Of a stretch of 64,000 nt of DNA, positions 1 to 10,622 are shown piece after piece (within the stretch, counting starts at the first letter, position 1; each line of letters begins with the position of its first letter). This DNA is from Zygnema cylindricum. Lineage: Eukaryota > Streptophyta > Zygnematophyceae > Zygnematales > Zygnemataceae. The notes below the pieces were generated by a model. The model ran no database searches, had not been told where the DNA came from, and saw nothing but the letters and a program-made list of their open reading frames with translations. The position numbers and the translations under genes are program-made. Location: positions 1 through 64,000 of the forward strand of contig JBBHKE010001978.1 in NCBI GenBank assembly GCA_037447655.1. The letters are read 5' to 3'.

Positions 1-493
1 GAATGTAACTTTGGGAGTTAACAATATGTATGTTGAGGTTCTTTTGTGCTGAGTTTTGTGTTAATTGGATTTGTGAGTCAAGATCTATAGTGTGGTAAAT
101 TTCAGTAAAACTGTGAAGTGTTAGACTGGTGATTTACAGTGGTTTCTGAGGACTTCTTGAAAAGCTTCTGCTTAAGCTATGTCTACTTCTACCACTACTG
201 CTGCAGCTCCACTTGCACCAGTTGTCATAGAACAACATCTATCACTTTCTTCCTCCTTGCTTGGATTTTCTGTTACATTTTGGTAATCTCCCCTCCTTCC
301 ATGTTCGATGCATGCCTCGAAGAGATACTCTTATTTTTCACTGTGGAGGATACTCTTTTGTATGTCACATTTTTGACTTTTGACTTTGTCTTCTCCTCCG
401 CTTTTTGCAGTCTCTTGAGAGATCTTTGAATCCTTGTCGATCTGAGACTCCTCGGTTATTGTTTTAAACAGATTCCAACACTGCGATCACTGC
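1..493. other. No gene identified
   Basis: I see no supported gene here. A short plus-strand frame from about 178 begins MSTSTTTAAAPLAPVV and stops after about 35 codons. It could be a decayed gag start but has no recognisable domain. Confidence 0.3.
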
Positions 494-778
494 TTAGTTC
501 CACGTACATGTTGCCGAATTTTTGTATGACCTGGTAAGATGACTCTTGATGTCATCCGGGAGGGATAGGATTAGTAGCAATGTTTTTTCATCCACTGAGA
601 GTTGAAGCCCAATAGCATAGGCTTCATCTAGTAGACTAGTGAAGTGGGAAATGTGTGCCTTTGATTTCACTTTAATGTTGTATTGTATCATCATGAGGTT
701 CTTTAACACCTCAATCTTTGCACCTAATCCTCTTCTTGTCTGATATGCTCTCACTTCGATTCCTTGTAACGTTTTCAC
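494..778 (-). pseudogene. Ty1/copia gag fragment (element J)
   Basis: This is a 94-codon piece of a copia-type Gag (UBN2-like region), the structural protein that packages element RNA. The family pattern is visible: a helical stretch with HFTSLLDEAYAIGLQLS, followed by DEKTLLLILSLPDDIKSHL, which corresponds to the usual 'I.DED....LL.SLP..Y' block. The N-terminal part of Gag between here and the primer-binding site at 975-988 is out of frame, and no zinc knuckle or pol follows downstream on the minus strand. It reads away from the LTR at 989-1969, so it is the 5' end of a minus-strand element cut off by later events. Family assignment is by motif recognition. Confidence 0.6.
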
Positions 779-974
779 ACATGAAGTGTCTTGATGCCAA
801 ATGTCTCTCTCTCTCTCTCACTCTATAAGCAGGTGATCCTCTTTTTTTCTCGCCGTTGGTGTCTTTGCAGGAAGCAAACTCGGTTTCATTGGAGTCGTTC
901 CACGGATGTGCAAGACTCTTTTCGGCTCGACTCCTTATTAGCTAGCTAGTTAGAGTTCAGTTAGACAAGGGGAT

Positions 975-988
975 GTGGGCCCATAACT
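975..988 (-). other. Primer-binding site of copia J
   Basis: On the minus strand the LTR end is followed at once by GTTATGGGCCCAC. This matches the complement of the anticodon arm of initiator tRNA-Met, as in the other copia elements of this window. The ATG inside it (minus strand, from 984) is a possible gag start. Confidence 0.6.
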
Positions 989-1969
989 TGATAGTTTTAC
1001 ATAGTCGTATAAGCTAGTGCGCACCCAACTTATAAACATATGGCATCATACACTGCGAAACTTAGCCTGTACGAACCACTAAGTAGAAAGCATTGGGAGA
1101 AGCATAGAAATAAACCAATAGATTAGACATGTTTAGGCAGCTTGAGAAATGTAGTTATAATCAAGGGGCCACAAGGGGTGAGCCGATGTGAGCCTTGATT
1201 AGAATACAAATTGTTACTACGGGCTAATTTTAATAAAGCTGCATCTCGTGCTATGATCTATGATGAGAATCCTAATAAATAATGTACAAAGAGTTCTCGA
1301 TCAAATAAAGTAAATGCTTTCCTCTATGAATCCAGAGAGTATTCTAAGTATGAGATTGACCAGCATGACATTTCCATGAGATAGTTATTTTAAATGCCTT
1401 CCTGCACTATATATTATCCAATGTGTCATCTTGTGATGAAATGCCTAAATAACTGGTGCAATGAGATGTTGCCGTTTTGTTTCTTTTCACCACAAAGTGC
1501 CGCTCCTCGATTGTGACATAATCCCAACACAAAATAAATGTTGGCGGAATCGCCGTCAGATTCCGTCCACTTTGATTTGTCGCGTCACGTCGCGTCACAC
1601 ATATTCAAATCGTTAAAGTTTGCGGGTACAAGTGAATCGACAAAGGAAGCATAAATCCAACAGGTTTAACTTTGGATCAATTGAGGAGTAAAGACATAGA
1701 ACCTTGGTGTTGTGGATCTTTAGTGATCCATTTTCAGAATAGAGGTTTTAAGAAGTATGATCATTCTTAAGTGATATTTTAAGAGTGTAGAGTTTATCTT
1801 TAAAGAGAAAAGAAGAGGAGGGATGAGAGATGATGTAAAGAAGCTTCTGCCAAAACACTTATAAAATCTTTTGGCCGATTATCATTTTGCCTTTCATGAG
1901 CATCCGCTATGTGATGTTTTATTTTTTTGGTGATTTATTTCAGTGGTGATTCTATTTTAAGATCCAACA
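989..1969 (-). mobile_element. 5' LTR of copia J
   Basis: On the plus strand the block runs from TGATAG to GATCCAACA. Read on the minus strand it starts TGTTGGATCTTAA and ends ..TATCA directly before the primer-binding site. The part at about 1780-1969 is similar to the end of the copia A 5' LTR (15780-15960), so J and A are related. The pairing with gag at 494-778 fixes the orientation. The partner 3' LTR lies outside the window or is lost. Confidence 0.55.
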
Positions 1970-2173
1970 ATTATGCCTAAGGTTCGTTCCTCTCACCTCC
2001 TCTCTTTAGTGTTAACACAGAAAAGATGTTGCTTGTGAGATCTGCTCACTCTTCGGTGCTCAATACACTTATGAGCTCTTTTAAAGTCTTTGTAGTAGTT
2101 AGAACTTAGGTTTGCTACACATGGCAACTAAATCTTAGAGTTCTGGAATTTGTTTAATGTCGGCCTTGTTGAG

Positions 2174-2262
2174 CCATACATTCATACAAACATATATACG
2201 TACATACATACGTACATACATATGTTCATGCATACGTACATACATACGTACATACATATATA
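2174..2262. repeat. Tetranucleotide microsatellite (CATA/CGTA)
   Basis: This is a run of CATA and CGTA units with a few interruptions, such as ACGTACATACATACGTACAT. It is a simple-sequence repeat lying between the J LTR and the block at 2577-2721. Confidence 0.85.
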
Positions 2263-2576
2263 GTGCTAACTTCCTTAAGCGGCTCTACTCTACCTGGTTT
2301 TTATTGACGATATCTTTGAAAAGCTCGGCATGGCTTGGAATTGGGTAGTGATGTGGTTCTTTCTATGCCTGTGCAATGGCGTGTAGTTCATGTGACAATG
2401 CAACAATGTGTATGTAGTAAAGAAATAGAAAACCTTGGAGATCAGCAAAACCGTTTGCACGTCTTTGATGGGTCAATGTATAAAAGCCTACCAGGACTTA
2501 ACTTATGACACTTTGAGGTTTTGCTTTCCATAGCTTTGTGGCATAAACATTATGGCTCAACTTGCCAGATTTCTTT

Positions 2577-2721
2577 TGGTTTTGGCTTCTTTGGGAGTAA
2601 TTCCAATCTTTTAATTTGTTCTTAGCTCCCATCATTCGCTCCCACATTTTAGCTAATAATGCTGGCACTATAATCATACTATGAACTTTGTTTTTCAGTG
2701 TGATACATAAGTGTATTTTCT
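2577..2721. repeat. Flanking direct repeat, left copy
   Basis: About 145 bp beginning TTTGGGAGTAATTCCAATC and ending GATACATAAGTG. It is repeated with few changes at 15961-16100. The two copies lie just outside the two ends of the copia A locus, in the same orientation. Apart from the known 5-bp target duplications, this is far too long to be one. Confidence 0.6.
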
Positions 2722-3050
2722 ATTGACCTTGATCATACATTCCAGGTAACTAAGAGGACTCTTAGAACCACATAGACCTAATCAGATTACAAGATTCGCA
2801 GAAGCGGCGAACTTGATAAATCACTAAGGTAGAAAAGACAAAGGTTTAGATTGGGAGAGTAATGGCATTCACATGTAGCAAGACATAGATTAGGTAGACG
2901 TTCAGCAAGTAGATTCCATTATAATAGAAAATGAATACAATTATAATGAAAGGACGATGTCCAGTAACAAACTGATTCTGAATGCTAAAAAAGTTGCCAA
3001 GCCTAATTTTTCTCTGAATGATGATTCCTGTCGTCTTGTTCCACTCTATT
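2722..3050 (-). mobile_element. Partial LTR of copia A family (3' side)
   Basis: This block starts TATTGACCTTGATCATACAT and matches 15441-15775, the corresponding part of the copia A 5' LTR, over about 320 bp with scattered differences. The section of the LTR that should follow (equivalent to 15780-15960) is absent, so this LTR is truncated. It defines the left edge of the copia A locus. Confidence 0.6.
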
Positions 3051-3890
3051 TATTCTAATGTAAACAAGGAAGAACTAAGTGGCGGTCGAGTGACCAAGAG
3101 CCAAATGTACAAGCCAACAAACAATAATACATCGTGGGAACATCTAAACGTCTGTCTAACACATATTTTAATGTTCCACTGTAAAATCAATGATGATGAT
3201 GTGACAATACGATTTCGTAGTACCAATGAAATCGTATGAACCGCTGCATGAAATAATCATCCGAAATCGCACTAGAACCAATACTCCTACTCGATTCTGC
3301 GGCAATATGTAGTTTTTGTTGACTGAGACTTGGTTCGACCGCAAACGTTCATAGAAATAATCCGCGGTCCACTTAGGTAAATCCTAATGGCGAACGAACA
3401 AAATTTGCCGTACATCTGTAAAATTAAACTTGATTGACGTCATTTCAAAAATGTAAGTTTCGCCTTTGTTGCCAAAATGTTGTCCGTACTGGACCATTTC
3501 GAATTAACTTGGACCATTTCGAATTAACTTTGACACCTGTGGCGTAGACAAAATTCCACATACAAAATTAGGACCATTTAATTTTAACGGTACACCGGTG
3601 ATGCTTTGATTCAATTGTGAAATTCCAAAGCGTATGAGGCAACTGCCAACATGCAGATGCAGCCAAGTAAGTCGAAGTCCAAAGTTGGAGAGTTCTCCTC
3701 CAATAGCATCGTTGCATAGCAATGGTGGTCCTACCAAAAGACTAAGTTTGGAAAAGTACTCCAGATACTTTATGCGCTAACGCTTTCCACTCTTATCTTT
3801 CTTTTCTTACTCTTCTTTGATGTCTCCAGTTTAGGTTCCTCTCCTTTCTCCTTAGGATTTGCTCCTTTCACTTAAGAGTTTGCTCCTTTC
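3051..3890. other. Unassigned sequence left of copia A pol
   Basis: No recognisable gene. A 20-bp phrase (GGACCATTTCGAATTAACTT) is tandemly repeated at about 3491-3530. Three imperfect copies of TTTGCTCCTTTC plus TTAAG lie at about 3840-3900. The sequence is probably the 3' untranslated part of copia A with lost LTR sequence. Confidence 0.35.
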
Positions 3891-3893
3891 GCC

Positions 3894-4872
3894 TTAAGGA
3901 GTCCAGCTTTTCTTGCAGAGAGACAATTTTTCTTTTCCAATAGCCTTTGTTAGCATGTCGGCTCCATTCTCCTTGTCTGGCATGTACTCAAATGCCACGG
4001 CCTCAACAATTGTCGTGTCCCTAAGGAAGTGGTACCGCATATCAATGTGCTCGGCCTTAGGATGGTTCATAGGATTTTTGATCAAAGCCAAACAGCTCTG
4101 ACTATCTTTGTTGATGGTGGTCTTAGTTTTCTGCACAAACCCTAGCTCATTCAGAAATGCCTTGAGCCATAAAACTACATTTACCGTGGCGACGACGGCC
4201 ATGTACTGTGCTTCCATAGTGGATAATGCCACGGTTTTTTGGAGCTTGCTGCTCCAACTCATGCTCCCATCGCCAATGTTCACTAGGTAATTTCCTGCTT
4301 GCAATGTCCCCTCCCCAGTCAGAGTCTGTAAATTCATAAATCTTTATGCTTTCTTGGATTCCCCCAAGAGTGAGAGTGTATTCAATTGTCTCTTTGAGGT
4401 ATCTGAGTACTCCCTTTGTTGCAAACCAATGTTGTTTCCCTGGTTTGATGAGGAAACGGCTGAGGATTGTGATAGCGGTGGTGATGTCTGGACAAGTGCA
4501 ATTCATCGCATTGATGAGTGCTATTACTACATCACGGTATGGAGCCTTAAGTGGCTCATCTTGAATTTCGAGGTCTTCGATAAACTTCTCCCTTTGCTCC
4601 ATAGGTGAGGAGATGCCATTTGCATCTTGAAGCCGAAATATGGTTAGAAGCTCCCCTATGTACTTTGTTTGACTGAGATGAATCACTCTATTCTCACTAT
4701 CTCTAACCACTTCAATGCCAAGTACATATTTAAGCTCACCTAAATCCTTCATCTCAAAGGCTTGCAATAACATTTGTTTAACTTTTGTTATCTCCTCTTT
4801 AGTTTTTCCTAGTATCATCAGATCGTCTTTATTGATTGCTATGATTATCTTGCCCTCTAGATGATAATACAC
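3894..4872 (-). pseudogene. Copia A reverse transcriptase C-part and RNase H
   Basis: Two overlapping frames (4147-4872, then 3894-4337) together make the palm end, thumb and RNase H of copia Pol. Visible motifs are MKDLGELKYVLGIEV, then VLRYLKETIEYTLTLGG, then SSKLQKTVALSTMEAQYMA and HIDMRYHFLRD of RNase H. A frameshift lies in the overlap. The catalytic YVDD box is replaced by NKDD in IAINKDDLMILG, so the polymerase could not work even without the frameshift. Its next upstream piece is the RT N-part at 5012-5566. Confidence 0.85.
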
Positions 4873-5011
4873 TGATTGATTTGGCTGAATCTTTACAAAT
4901 CACTCTCTTTGCAGGTATTTATCTATCTTAATGTAACATAATCGGGGAGTTTATTTAAGGTTGTAAAGGGCCTTAGAGAGTTTGGAAACCTTATGGGGCT
5001 TCATCGGGTCC

Positions 5012-5566
5012 TCATACCCTTCCGGCAAGGTCATGTAGAGATCCTCCTCGAGTTTTTCTGTGGAGGAAAGCTGTCTTCATGTCCATCTGCTCATCTTCCA
5101 AGTCGAGGATGGCGGCGAGGGCAAGGAGTGCCGGAACTGAGGTAAATTTCACAACCGGTGCAAATGTCTCCTTGTAGTCTATGCCCTCTTTTTGAATCTG
5201 CGCCTTATCGACCAACCTTAATTTGTAGCGTTCAATTATTTCGTCTGCGTTTATTTTTATCTTAAAATTCCACTTACTCCTAATTAGTTTTCTCCCTTCT
5301 AGCAGGTACTCCAATGTCCATGTGCCATTCTTGAGAATGGAAGCCATCTCCTCATTGGCGACAGCCTTCCACTTGTCGCAATCTTCACCTGCAAGAGAGC
5401 TTTTGAGGGTCGATGGTTTCTCAACCTGTGCTATCCCAGCAAACTTTTTCCTTGGAGCCTTTGACGTCTCCAACCACTCACCAAACTTGTTAGGTGGGTT
5501 TCTAACCCACCTCGGTCTGTCGATTGGGTTTGTTGTCGAGTTTTTATTCTTCCCCTTTTCCACCAC
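5012..5566 (-). pseudogene. Copia A reverse transcriptase N-part
   Basis: This encodes the start of the copia RT domain. It shows the family sequence EEMASILKNGTWTLEYL, the KW..K.K....I.RYK block, GIDYKETFAPVVKFTSV, and DEQMDMKTAFLH, which holds the first catalytic Asp region. The frame ends early after TAFLH. An acidic linker precedes it, as is usual between integrase and RT. Similarity to intact copia is high, but the following RT piece is in a different frame. Confidence 0.85.
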
Positions 5567-5779
5567 TGCTTCTGCTGCTTTCTTAGTTTCGTCTCTCTTC
5601 GTTGACGCAATGATCTCCTCGGCGGGTGTGGCGGGTTTACCTTCTAACTCCTCTATTTTTGGCTATGGTTGCACCTTTTCGGGAGTTTTCAGCTCTAGAG
5701 GGTGATCATCTGTGTCCTCCTCCTCTAAATTAGTATCTTTTGGCGGAGTGTTTGATGGGTTAGGTGAGAATGGTTTTAC

Positions 5780-6121
5780 CTATTCATCAACGGTATATGT
5801 CGCATCTCCTTGTTCGCTCTTACTATTGGTGGGCTGTGGTTTCTCACCGAATCTTACATCTTTGCTTATGATGATCGTCTTTGTGTTGTTTTTGAGCACT
5901 CTGTATGCTTTGATGTGCTCGTCATACCCCAAGAATATCCGTTCAATGGCCTTTGGTCCCAGTTTTCCTCCTTTGTTGTTGTGGTTCAAGCCGTAGGCCC
6001 TGCTTCCAAACACTTTCAAGTGGGACAGGTTTGGTCTAAACCAATTCCACTGCTCAAAAAGTGTGGAGTTGTCTAATGCTCGGGTAGGACATCTGTTGCA
6101 CAAGTACACGGCAATGCTCAA
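5780..6121 (-). pseudogene. Copia A integrase C-terminal part
   Basis: The frame holds NLSHLKVFGSRAYG and the FLGYDEHIKAYRVL block, typical of the region after the catalytic core of copia integrase. The N-terminal residues VYLCNRCPTRAL follow directly from the core frame at 6137-6706 after a break. Integrase inserts the element cDNA into chromosomal DNA. This copy is separated from its core by a stop or frameshift. Confidence 0.85.
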
Positions 6122-6136
6122 TGCTTCCCCCCAATA

Positions 6137-6706
6137 CTACAGCTTGGTGTTGTGGACCACCATCATGCTTCTTGTCATCTCAAGAAGTGTATGATTCATC
6201 CTCTCTGCAACGCCGTTCTGTTTGGGTGTCGCTGGTGCTGTCAAGCGGTGTTCGATTCCCTCAGCTGTGAGGAAATCCTTAAATTTATTTGAAAGGTACT
6301 CTCCACCCCTATCACTTCGCAAGCAAGTGATTGATATGCCATGTTTTTTCTCGACCGCTGCCTTGTATATCTTAAACCGAGTGAAGACTTCGCTTTTGTG
6401 AGTCAGCAAGAAAATGTGTGTCATCTTGGTGAAGTCATCAATGAATGTAACCATGTACTTTTTGCCACTGCAGGATGGGACTTTCGCGGGTCCCCAAACG
6501 TCGGAGTGCACGACCTCGGGTGGTCTGCTAGCACTCTGTGCACCTGTTTGTGGAAAAGGCAATTGATGAGCTTTTCCCATCTCGCAACGGTGACATGGAT
6601 CAGAAGTGTCCTTCACGGACGTGAGTCGGATCTCATGAGCCATGTTGCCTTTGACCATTTTTTTCATCCCCTCTGTGTGTAAGTGACCAAGTCTGCAATG
6701 CCACAA
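6137..6706 (-). pseudogene. Copia A integrase core with zinc domain
   Basis: This 189-codon frame begins with the pre-integrase zinc domain (WHCRLGHLHTEGMKKM, then CHRCEMGKAHQLPFP). It continues into the DDE core: the first Asp in VVHSDVWGP, the second in CLRSDRGGEYL, and the Glu in QNGVAERMNHTLL. All three catalytic acidic residues are visible. It is the best-preserved part of copia A. Confidence 0.88.
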
Positions 6707-6736
6707 AAAATTGTTTGATAGATTGTAAACCTTAGT

Positions 6737-7021
6737 TTAAATGACCACCTTTTTGTTAGTGCTGACTTTCGTGTCTTTTATATATGGAGCACGTGATGAG
6801 TCTGTTGTGTGGAGCGTCCATCTCGTGGCGAGGGCAAAGAACTTCATCCTTGGGATGCACTTGAGATGGTAAGTGCGATTTGCCATCCGTTCTCCTTTTG
6901 CAATTGATAGTCCCTCTCTCATCAGCTTGATCATTCCTCCTTTCTCCCATGCTGGTATGATGCCCCTATCCTCCAGTTGAGGGATAGCGTAGAGGTTCCT
7001 CTTTAAATTGGTAACATACAA
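6737..7021 (-). pseudogene. Copia A protease/pre-integrase region
   Basis: The sequence YVTNLKRNLYAIPQLEDRG matches the conserved 'LY.P.L..NL.S..QL' block between aspartic protease and integrase in copia polyproteins. The protease active site itself (expected as D[ST]G) is not seen in this frame. It should lie upstream, around 7050-7240, where the frame is broken. Confidence 0.7.
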
Positions 7022-7248
7022 AACATTATTGATTGTGCGAAAATTCAGTTTTCCATCACTAACGCCTCTTTTTCAATGTCTCTTGTTCCTGTTGCAAGGG
7101 TGGGGTGATTGTCTCCCATGAAAATTCGAGATGGGGTTATTGGCTCTAAGTTTGTGAACCATTTGCGCCTGTAACACATGTGTTTTAAAGCGCATGTGTT
7201 GATCATCTAGTCGTTGGAGCCGAATCGAAGGGATGACGCCATCATCGC

Positions 7249-7335
7249 CTATGAGTTCACTATCTCCTTCCTCTTTTTCAGCTTAGACTCATCCACCTTT
7301 CCATTATGTTTGTCTTGAGCGTATTTTTTGCAAAC
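7249..7335 (-). pseudogene. Copia A gag C-part after the zinc knuckle
   Basis: The sequence CKKYAQDKHNGKVDESK is the direct continuation of the zinc knuckle encoded at 14650-14840. The last Cys codon of the CX2CX4HX4C motif sits at the insertion point of gypsy 1. Lys-rich sequence after the knuckle is typical of copia Gag. The frame stops near 7249. Confidence 0.75.
7331..7335. repeat. Target-site duplication CAAAC (left)
   Basis: CAAAC precedes the TG of the left LTR, and an identical CAAAC follows the right LTR at 14650-14654. Five bases is the usual duplication length for this class. Confidence 0.92.
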
Positions 7336-7829
7336 TGTAAAAGGGACAGGAAATATAGGCACCACAATACACCACAATGCACGGCGGAAAGCTCCAAGGA
7401 TCTTCCCGTAGCAACAGCAGGCCCACACAGCAATGACAGACAAGGTTACGCTTTATTACTCAAGAGAGGATTACAAGATTCAACGCTCGCTACGAAGGTC
7501 TACCCAAAGAGTCTGTCTCGTACTACGTCTGTCCCACTATTTGAACTAACTAGCTGCTAGCCAGCCCAATACTGTACAATGTACACGTAGACCTTCGCGG
7601 TCAACCGAGATCTATCCAAGGTATCTTTCTAGAACTATACAGTTAAATCCACATTCTACGACGTTGCTGTACTGCCTCGCTGCGTTGGTATGATGCGCTA
7701 CGCTATTCTACTAAGTTGCTATGCTGCTATGTTGCGCTGATCTCGAATCGTAGCTGCGCTGCTCTGCAACCGCAACTATAGCAACCTAGTTTCTAGCCAC
7801 TAAGTACTCAACCTTGTAACCCTGTTACA
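7336..7829 (-). mobile_element. 3' LTR of gypsy 1
   Basis: The plus strand runs TGTAAAAGGGACAGG to CCCTGTTACA. It is 494 bp with a TG...CA inverted terminus and is matched over its full length by 14156-14649. It is followed by a polypurine tract read on the minus strand (AGTGGGAGGCAC). Confidence 0.93.
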
Positions 7830-7841
7830 GTGCCTCCCACT
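7830..7841 (-). other. Polypurine tract of gypsy 1
   Basis: Minus strand AGTGGGAGGCAC lies immediately before the 3' LTR. This is the expected primer for second-strand DNA synthesis. The same sequence abuts the LTR of gypsy 2 with one change (about 45173-45184). Confidence 0.75.
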
Positions 7842-7936
7842 AAGGATTCAGCGACCCGCTGAACTTTGCTTACTCAGGGAGACTGTAATTGCCGGAGCAT
7901 GTCGTATGTCTCCTCACGGTACTCCTCGAATTCCTG

Positions 7937-9299
7937 TCATAGGGTGTCAAGTTGTTTTTGGAGCTGCTCACAATGAGTCTCTAGCAGCGCAATATGATGG
8001 TCAGCCGCTGCCAAGCGTCTCCGAGTGATTCGCTCCCGAACCTGGTCCTCCCTTTCCTCCTGTGCCTCTGCTGGTGCCTCGGGCTGCGGCGGAATGGCTT
8101 CCAGTGCAGGTTCTTCTGGTGCCGAAGCTTGGGCAGCTTCGGGTTCCTCGGCTTGTTGTGCCTCCTCCGCCACCCCCTATGCCGGTTCCCACCGCGGTAC
8201 TTTCCTTAATTTAAAGAAAACATGTTTTTTGGCGGCTCGAGCCTTTGCAGAGCGTTCTTCCGGGCCAGCTTGAGTGCCCGTACCTCGGGTGTAGCCTTCC
8301 CCTGAGAGATGATGTCATGCAGACGGACATCCCACAGGTGGTAACGGCGGAGTAACCCGGGAACGTGCACCCTGTACTGATAGTGCTCTTCAACTACTTC
8401 CACAAATGGCAAGGCATGAGGGTTTAATTGTACGTAACCCTTATAGTTGTTCCCCAGGTCCTTCGTCCTCATGAAATTCCAGGTTGGGTGTGACGACACG
8501 TTGGCGAGGATAAAGATAGGATCCCCAGGTTTCCTTCTGCGCCAGGTTGTAGGCCACTCCGAAGGATCTCAATACACGCGCTAGGCGAAGCTTAAGGTAC
8601 GGTTCGGATGCCGAGTGTCCATAGGAGATGGAAAGAGATACTCTGAGATTTCTTCTTCCTACTCACTTTCCCCGTCCGTGTCCCCTCTTTCCCTTTCGAG
8701 GAGAAAAACCTCGTCTCCGCTAGGGTATTGTGCTTCCGCCTTCTTCTCCGAGCTTTCCGAGGACTGCTCGTCCGCGGTGCTCTCCTTATTAGGGTCCCTC
8801 ATCACCTCCAGATCGGAGGCACGCTCCTTAATTGGCGGGGGGGGTGTCGGTTCCTATTCCGGCTCCTCCGCATCCGAAATCTTATGTCTTCCTCATCCTC
8901 CTGATCCCCTTCCTGGAGTGGGTTCTACTCGGGGTCTTGTGAATTTTCTGACCCCTCTCCTCCGCTGGTCTCCGCTGGCCCTGCCCCGCTACTAGCTGTC
9001 TCCACTAGTTCACGAACTGCCTCTACCTCCCTCCTCCTGCCTGCCTCTACCATGGCCTCTGCCGCCTCTAACAATCTATCCGGGCGAGGCACATCTCCTT
9101 GCCCTACCCGTACAAGTCTCCTTCTTTTTGGTGGTGGAGAAGACGACGATGCCATGGATGTTGTGGCGTCGGATAATTCTGGTAGTTCGAGAAAGGAAGG
9201 TAAGCTGGTTGTGCAGAGTGAAGCACTCTCTAAACTGCCTGGACTAGGCTGGTCGTGAGGGCCGATGGCGGCTTTATCAAAGAGGGTTGAGGGTTTCAC
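7937..9299 (-). pseudogene. Extra 3' ORF of gypsy 1 (unknown protein)
   Basis: Between the chromodomain and the 3' LTR lies about 1.36 kb of sense-strand coding sequence, now in several frames: 8925-9299, a middle part, 8206-8499, and 7937-8173. The N-part has a nuclear-localisation-like PPKRRRLVRV and a helical EAAEAMVEAGRRREVEAVREL. The middle is acidic. The third part holds VHVPGLLRRYHLWDVRLHDI and a basic helix. The C-part is Glu/Ala/Pro-rich and ends in a probable coiled coil (ALLETHCEQLQKQLDTL). The third and C-terminal parts recur in gypsy 2 (45183-45746), so this is a family trait. I do not recognise the protein; it is not an Env that I can identify. Confidence 0.6.
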
Positions 9300-9368
9300 G
9301 TTTGGATTCTACGAAGCGTCACAGCGTGCGAGGGTATCGCAACGTCCAACATTTATAAAACAGCGCTG

Positions 9369-9830
9369 CTAGGGCAAAATCGAGGGTTCGTTGTCACCAA
9401 TGTGGTGAAACACAATTGCCTCGTTGCGCTTTCCTGTCAGCGCAACGGTGGCGCTGCGTTCCTCTGATGGCACCGTAACTATGCTGCGCTGCGGTGGGTG
9501 CGCCGCTGTATCGCTGAAGTGCGGTAACATCGTCGCTGTGTTTCTTCGCCGCGTCCGTAATATAATTGCAATGGTTGCGACCCTGCGATTCGCTCCTTTA
9601 CCCCGGCCGCTGCGATTGCCCTTCCGGTGAAGTTGAGTGTCCTCACTCTTCTGAAACCGGCGCTGTAACTCAGGAGAATGCAGATCCTCATCTTCCACCC
9701 AAGAGCCGTCCTCAACTCCGTAGCCCTTCCAACGCACCAGATACTGGCTGGAGTTGGAATAGCGAGAGCGGCGCGACTGAAGGATCTCCTCCACCTCATA
9801 CTTGTCCGAGGTACCGTGAACGGGGGGCAA
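9369..9830 (-). pseudogene. Gypsy 1 chromodomain
   Basis: The frame contains [18 protein letters not shown] followed by [20 protein letters not shown], a classic chromodomain with its aromatic residues (Y, W, W). In chromoviruses this domain sits at the C-terminus of integrase and steers integration by binding chromatin marks. After the domain the frame runs on into Arg/Thr-rich sequence with no clear domain. It follows the integrase GPY/F-like region at 9846-10103 in another frame. Confidence 0.9.
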
Positions 9831-9845
9831 AGGGGTATTCCGGTG

Positions 9846-10103
9846 TCAATTAGGAAACATCGAATAAGGGTCTCGAAATGGTTTAAGCACGGAAACATGG
9901 AATACATTGTGGATATGCCACTCCTTCAGAATATCCAACTTATAAGCCACCTCACCCACACGTGACAGAACCGTGAATGGGCGTGTGAATTTCGGTGCTA
10001 ATTTCTTAGAGAGGGCACCCAGTAAGGAGAGGTTTGCCATATTAAGGCGAACCTTATCACCCACGCTGAAAACGGTTTCCTTCCGGCGAGAGTTGGCTTG
10101 CAA
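9846..10103 (-). pseudogene. Gypsy 1 integrase C-terminal (GPY/F-like) region
   Basis: The sequence FSVGDKVRLNMANLSL..., then KLAPKFTRPFTVLSRVG, VAYKLDI and HNVFHVSVLKPF matches the post-core module of Ty3/gypsy integrase (GPF/Y-type). The usual G-P-F/Y is T-R-P-F here. It links the DDE core at 10125-10622 to the chromodomain. Confidence 0.88.
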
Positions 10104-10124
10104 CTTTTGAGGATCCTTTGCCAG

Positions 10125-10622
10125 TTAGAGTGCCTTCGCCGCCTTTGCTAGGTTCCCTTGCAACGTTTTGGGAAAATCCAGAGCTGCCGGCGTAGGGCAG
10201 TCCGCGACCAATAAGTTGTGTGGAAGGGTGGGCTGTCGTCCATTAAGGGAGAATGGCGTAGCATTCGTGGACGAGTGCACCGCACTGTTGTAGGCCACCT
10301 CAATCGTTGTTAGATGGTTCACCCAATCTGTTTGGTGCACCAAAACATAAGCCCGCAACGCCTCCTCCAACGTCCGATTCACCCTTTCAGTCTGACCATC
10401 TGTTTGAGGGTGGTAAGCTGTGGACATGGCCAACTGCGTTCCACACAGCTCAAACAGACTTCTCCAAAAGTGAGTCACAAATTTTCGATCCCGATCGCTG
10501 ACGATCCTCTTTGGGAGTCCGTGATGGCGGAATATCTTCCAAAAGAATAAGTTTGCCACATCTCGCGCTGTGGCTGTGGTTATCGTGGGTAAGAAATGGG
10601 CCATTTTCGTCAAGTAATCCAC
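10125..10622 (-). pseudogene. Gypsy 1 integrase catalytic core
   Basis: The DDE core begins with MDYLTKMAHFLP and shows the second Asp in RIVSDRDRKFVTHFW and the Glu in DGQTERVNRTLE. The pattern AYHPQTDGQTERVNR is diagnostic of Ty3/gypsy integrase. The first Asp (MDFIVALP) lies in the upstream overlapping frame at 10610-10816, so a frameshift separates the catalytic residues. Confidence 0.9.

Noticed and set aside
2157-2348. Open frame rich in Thr-Tyr-Ile-Arg
   Set aside because: It is the translation of the CATA/CGTA microsatellite.
8025-8273. Several plus-strand frames rich in Ala/Gly/Ser/Cys over the gypsy 1 3' region
   Set aside because: They are shadows of the Glu/Ala/Pro-rich minus-strand ORF in GC-rich DNA.
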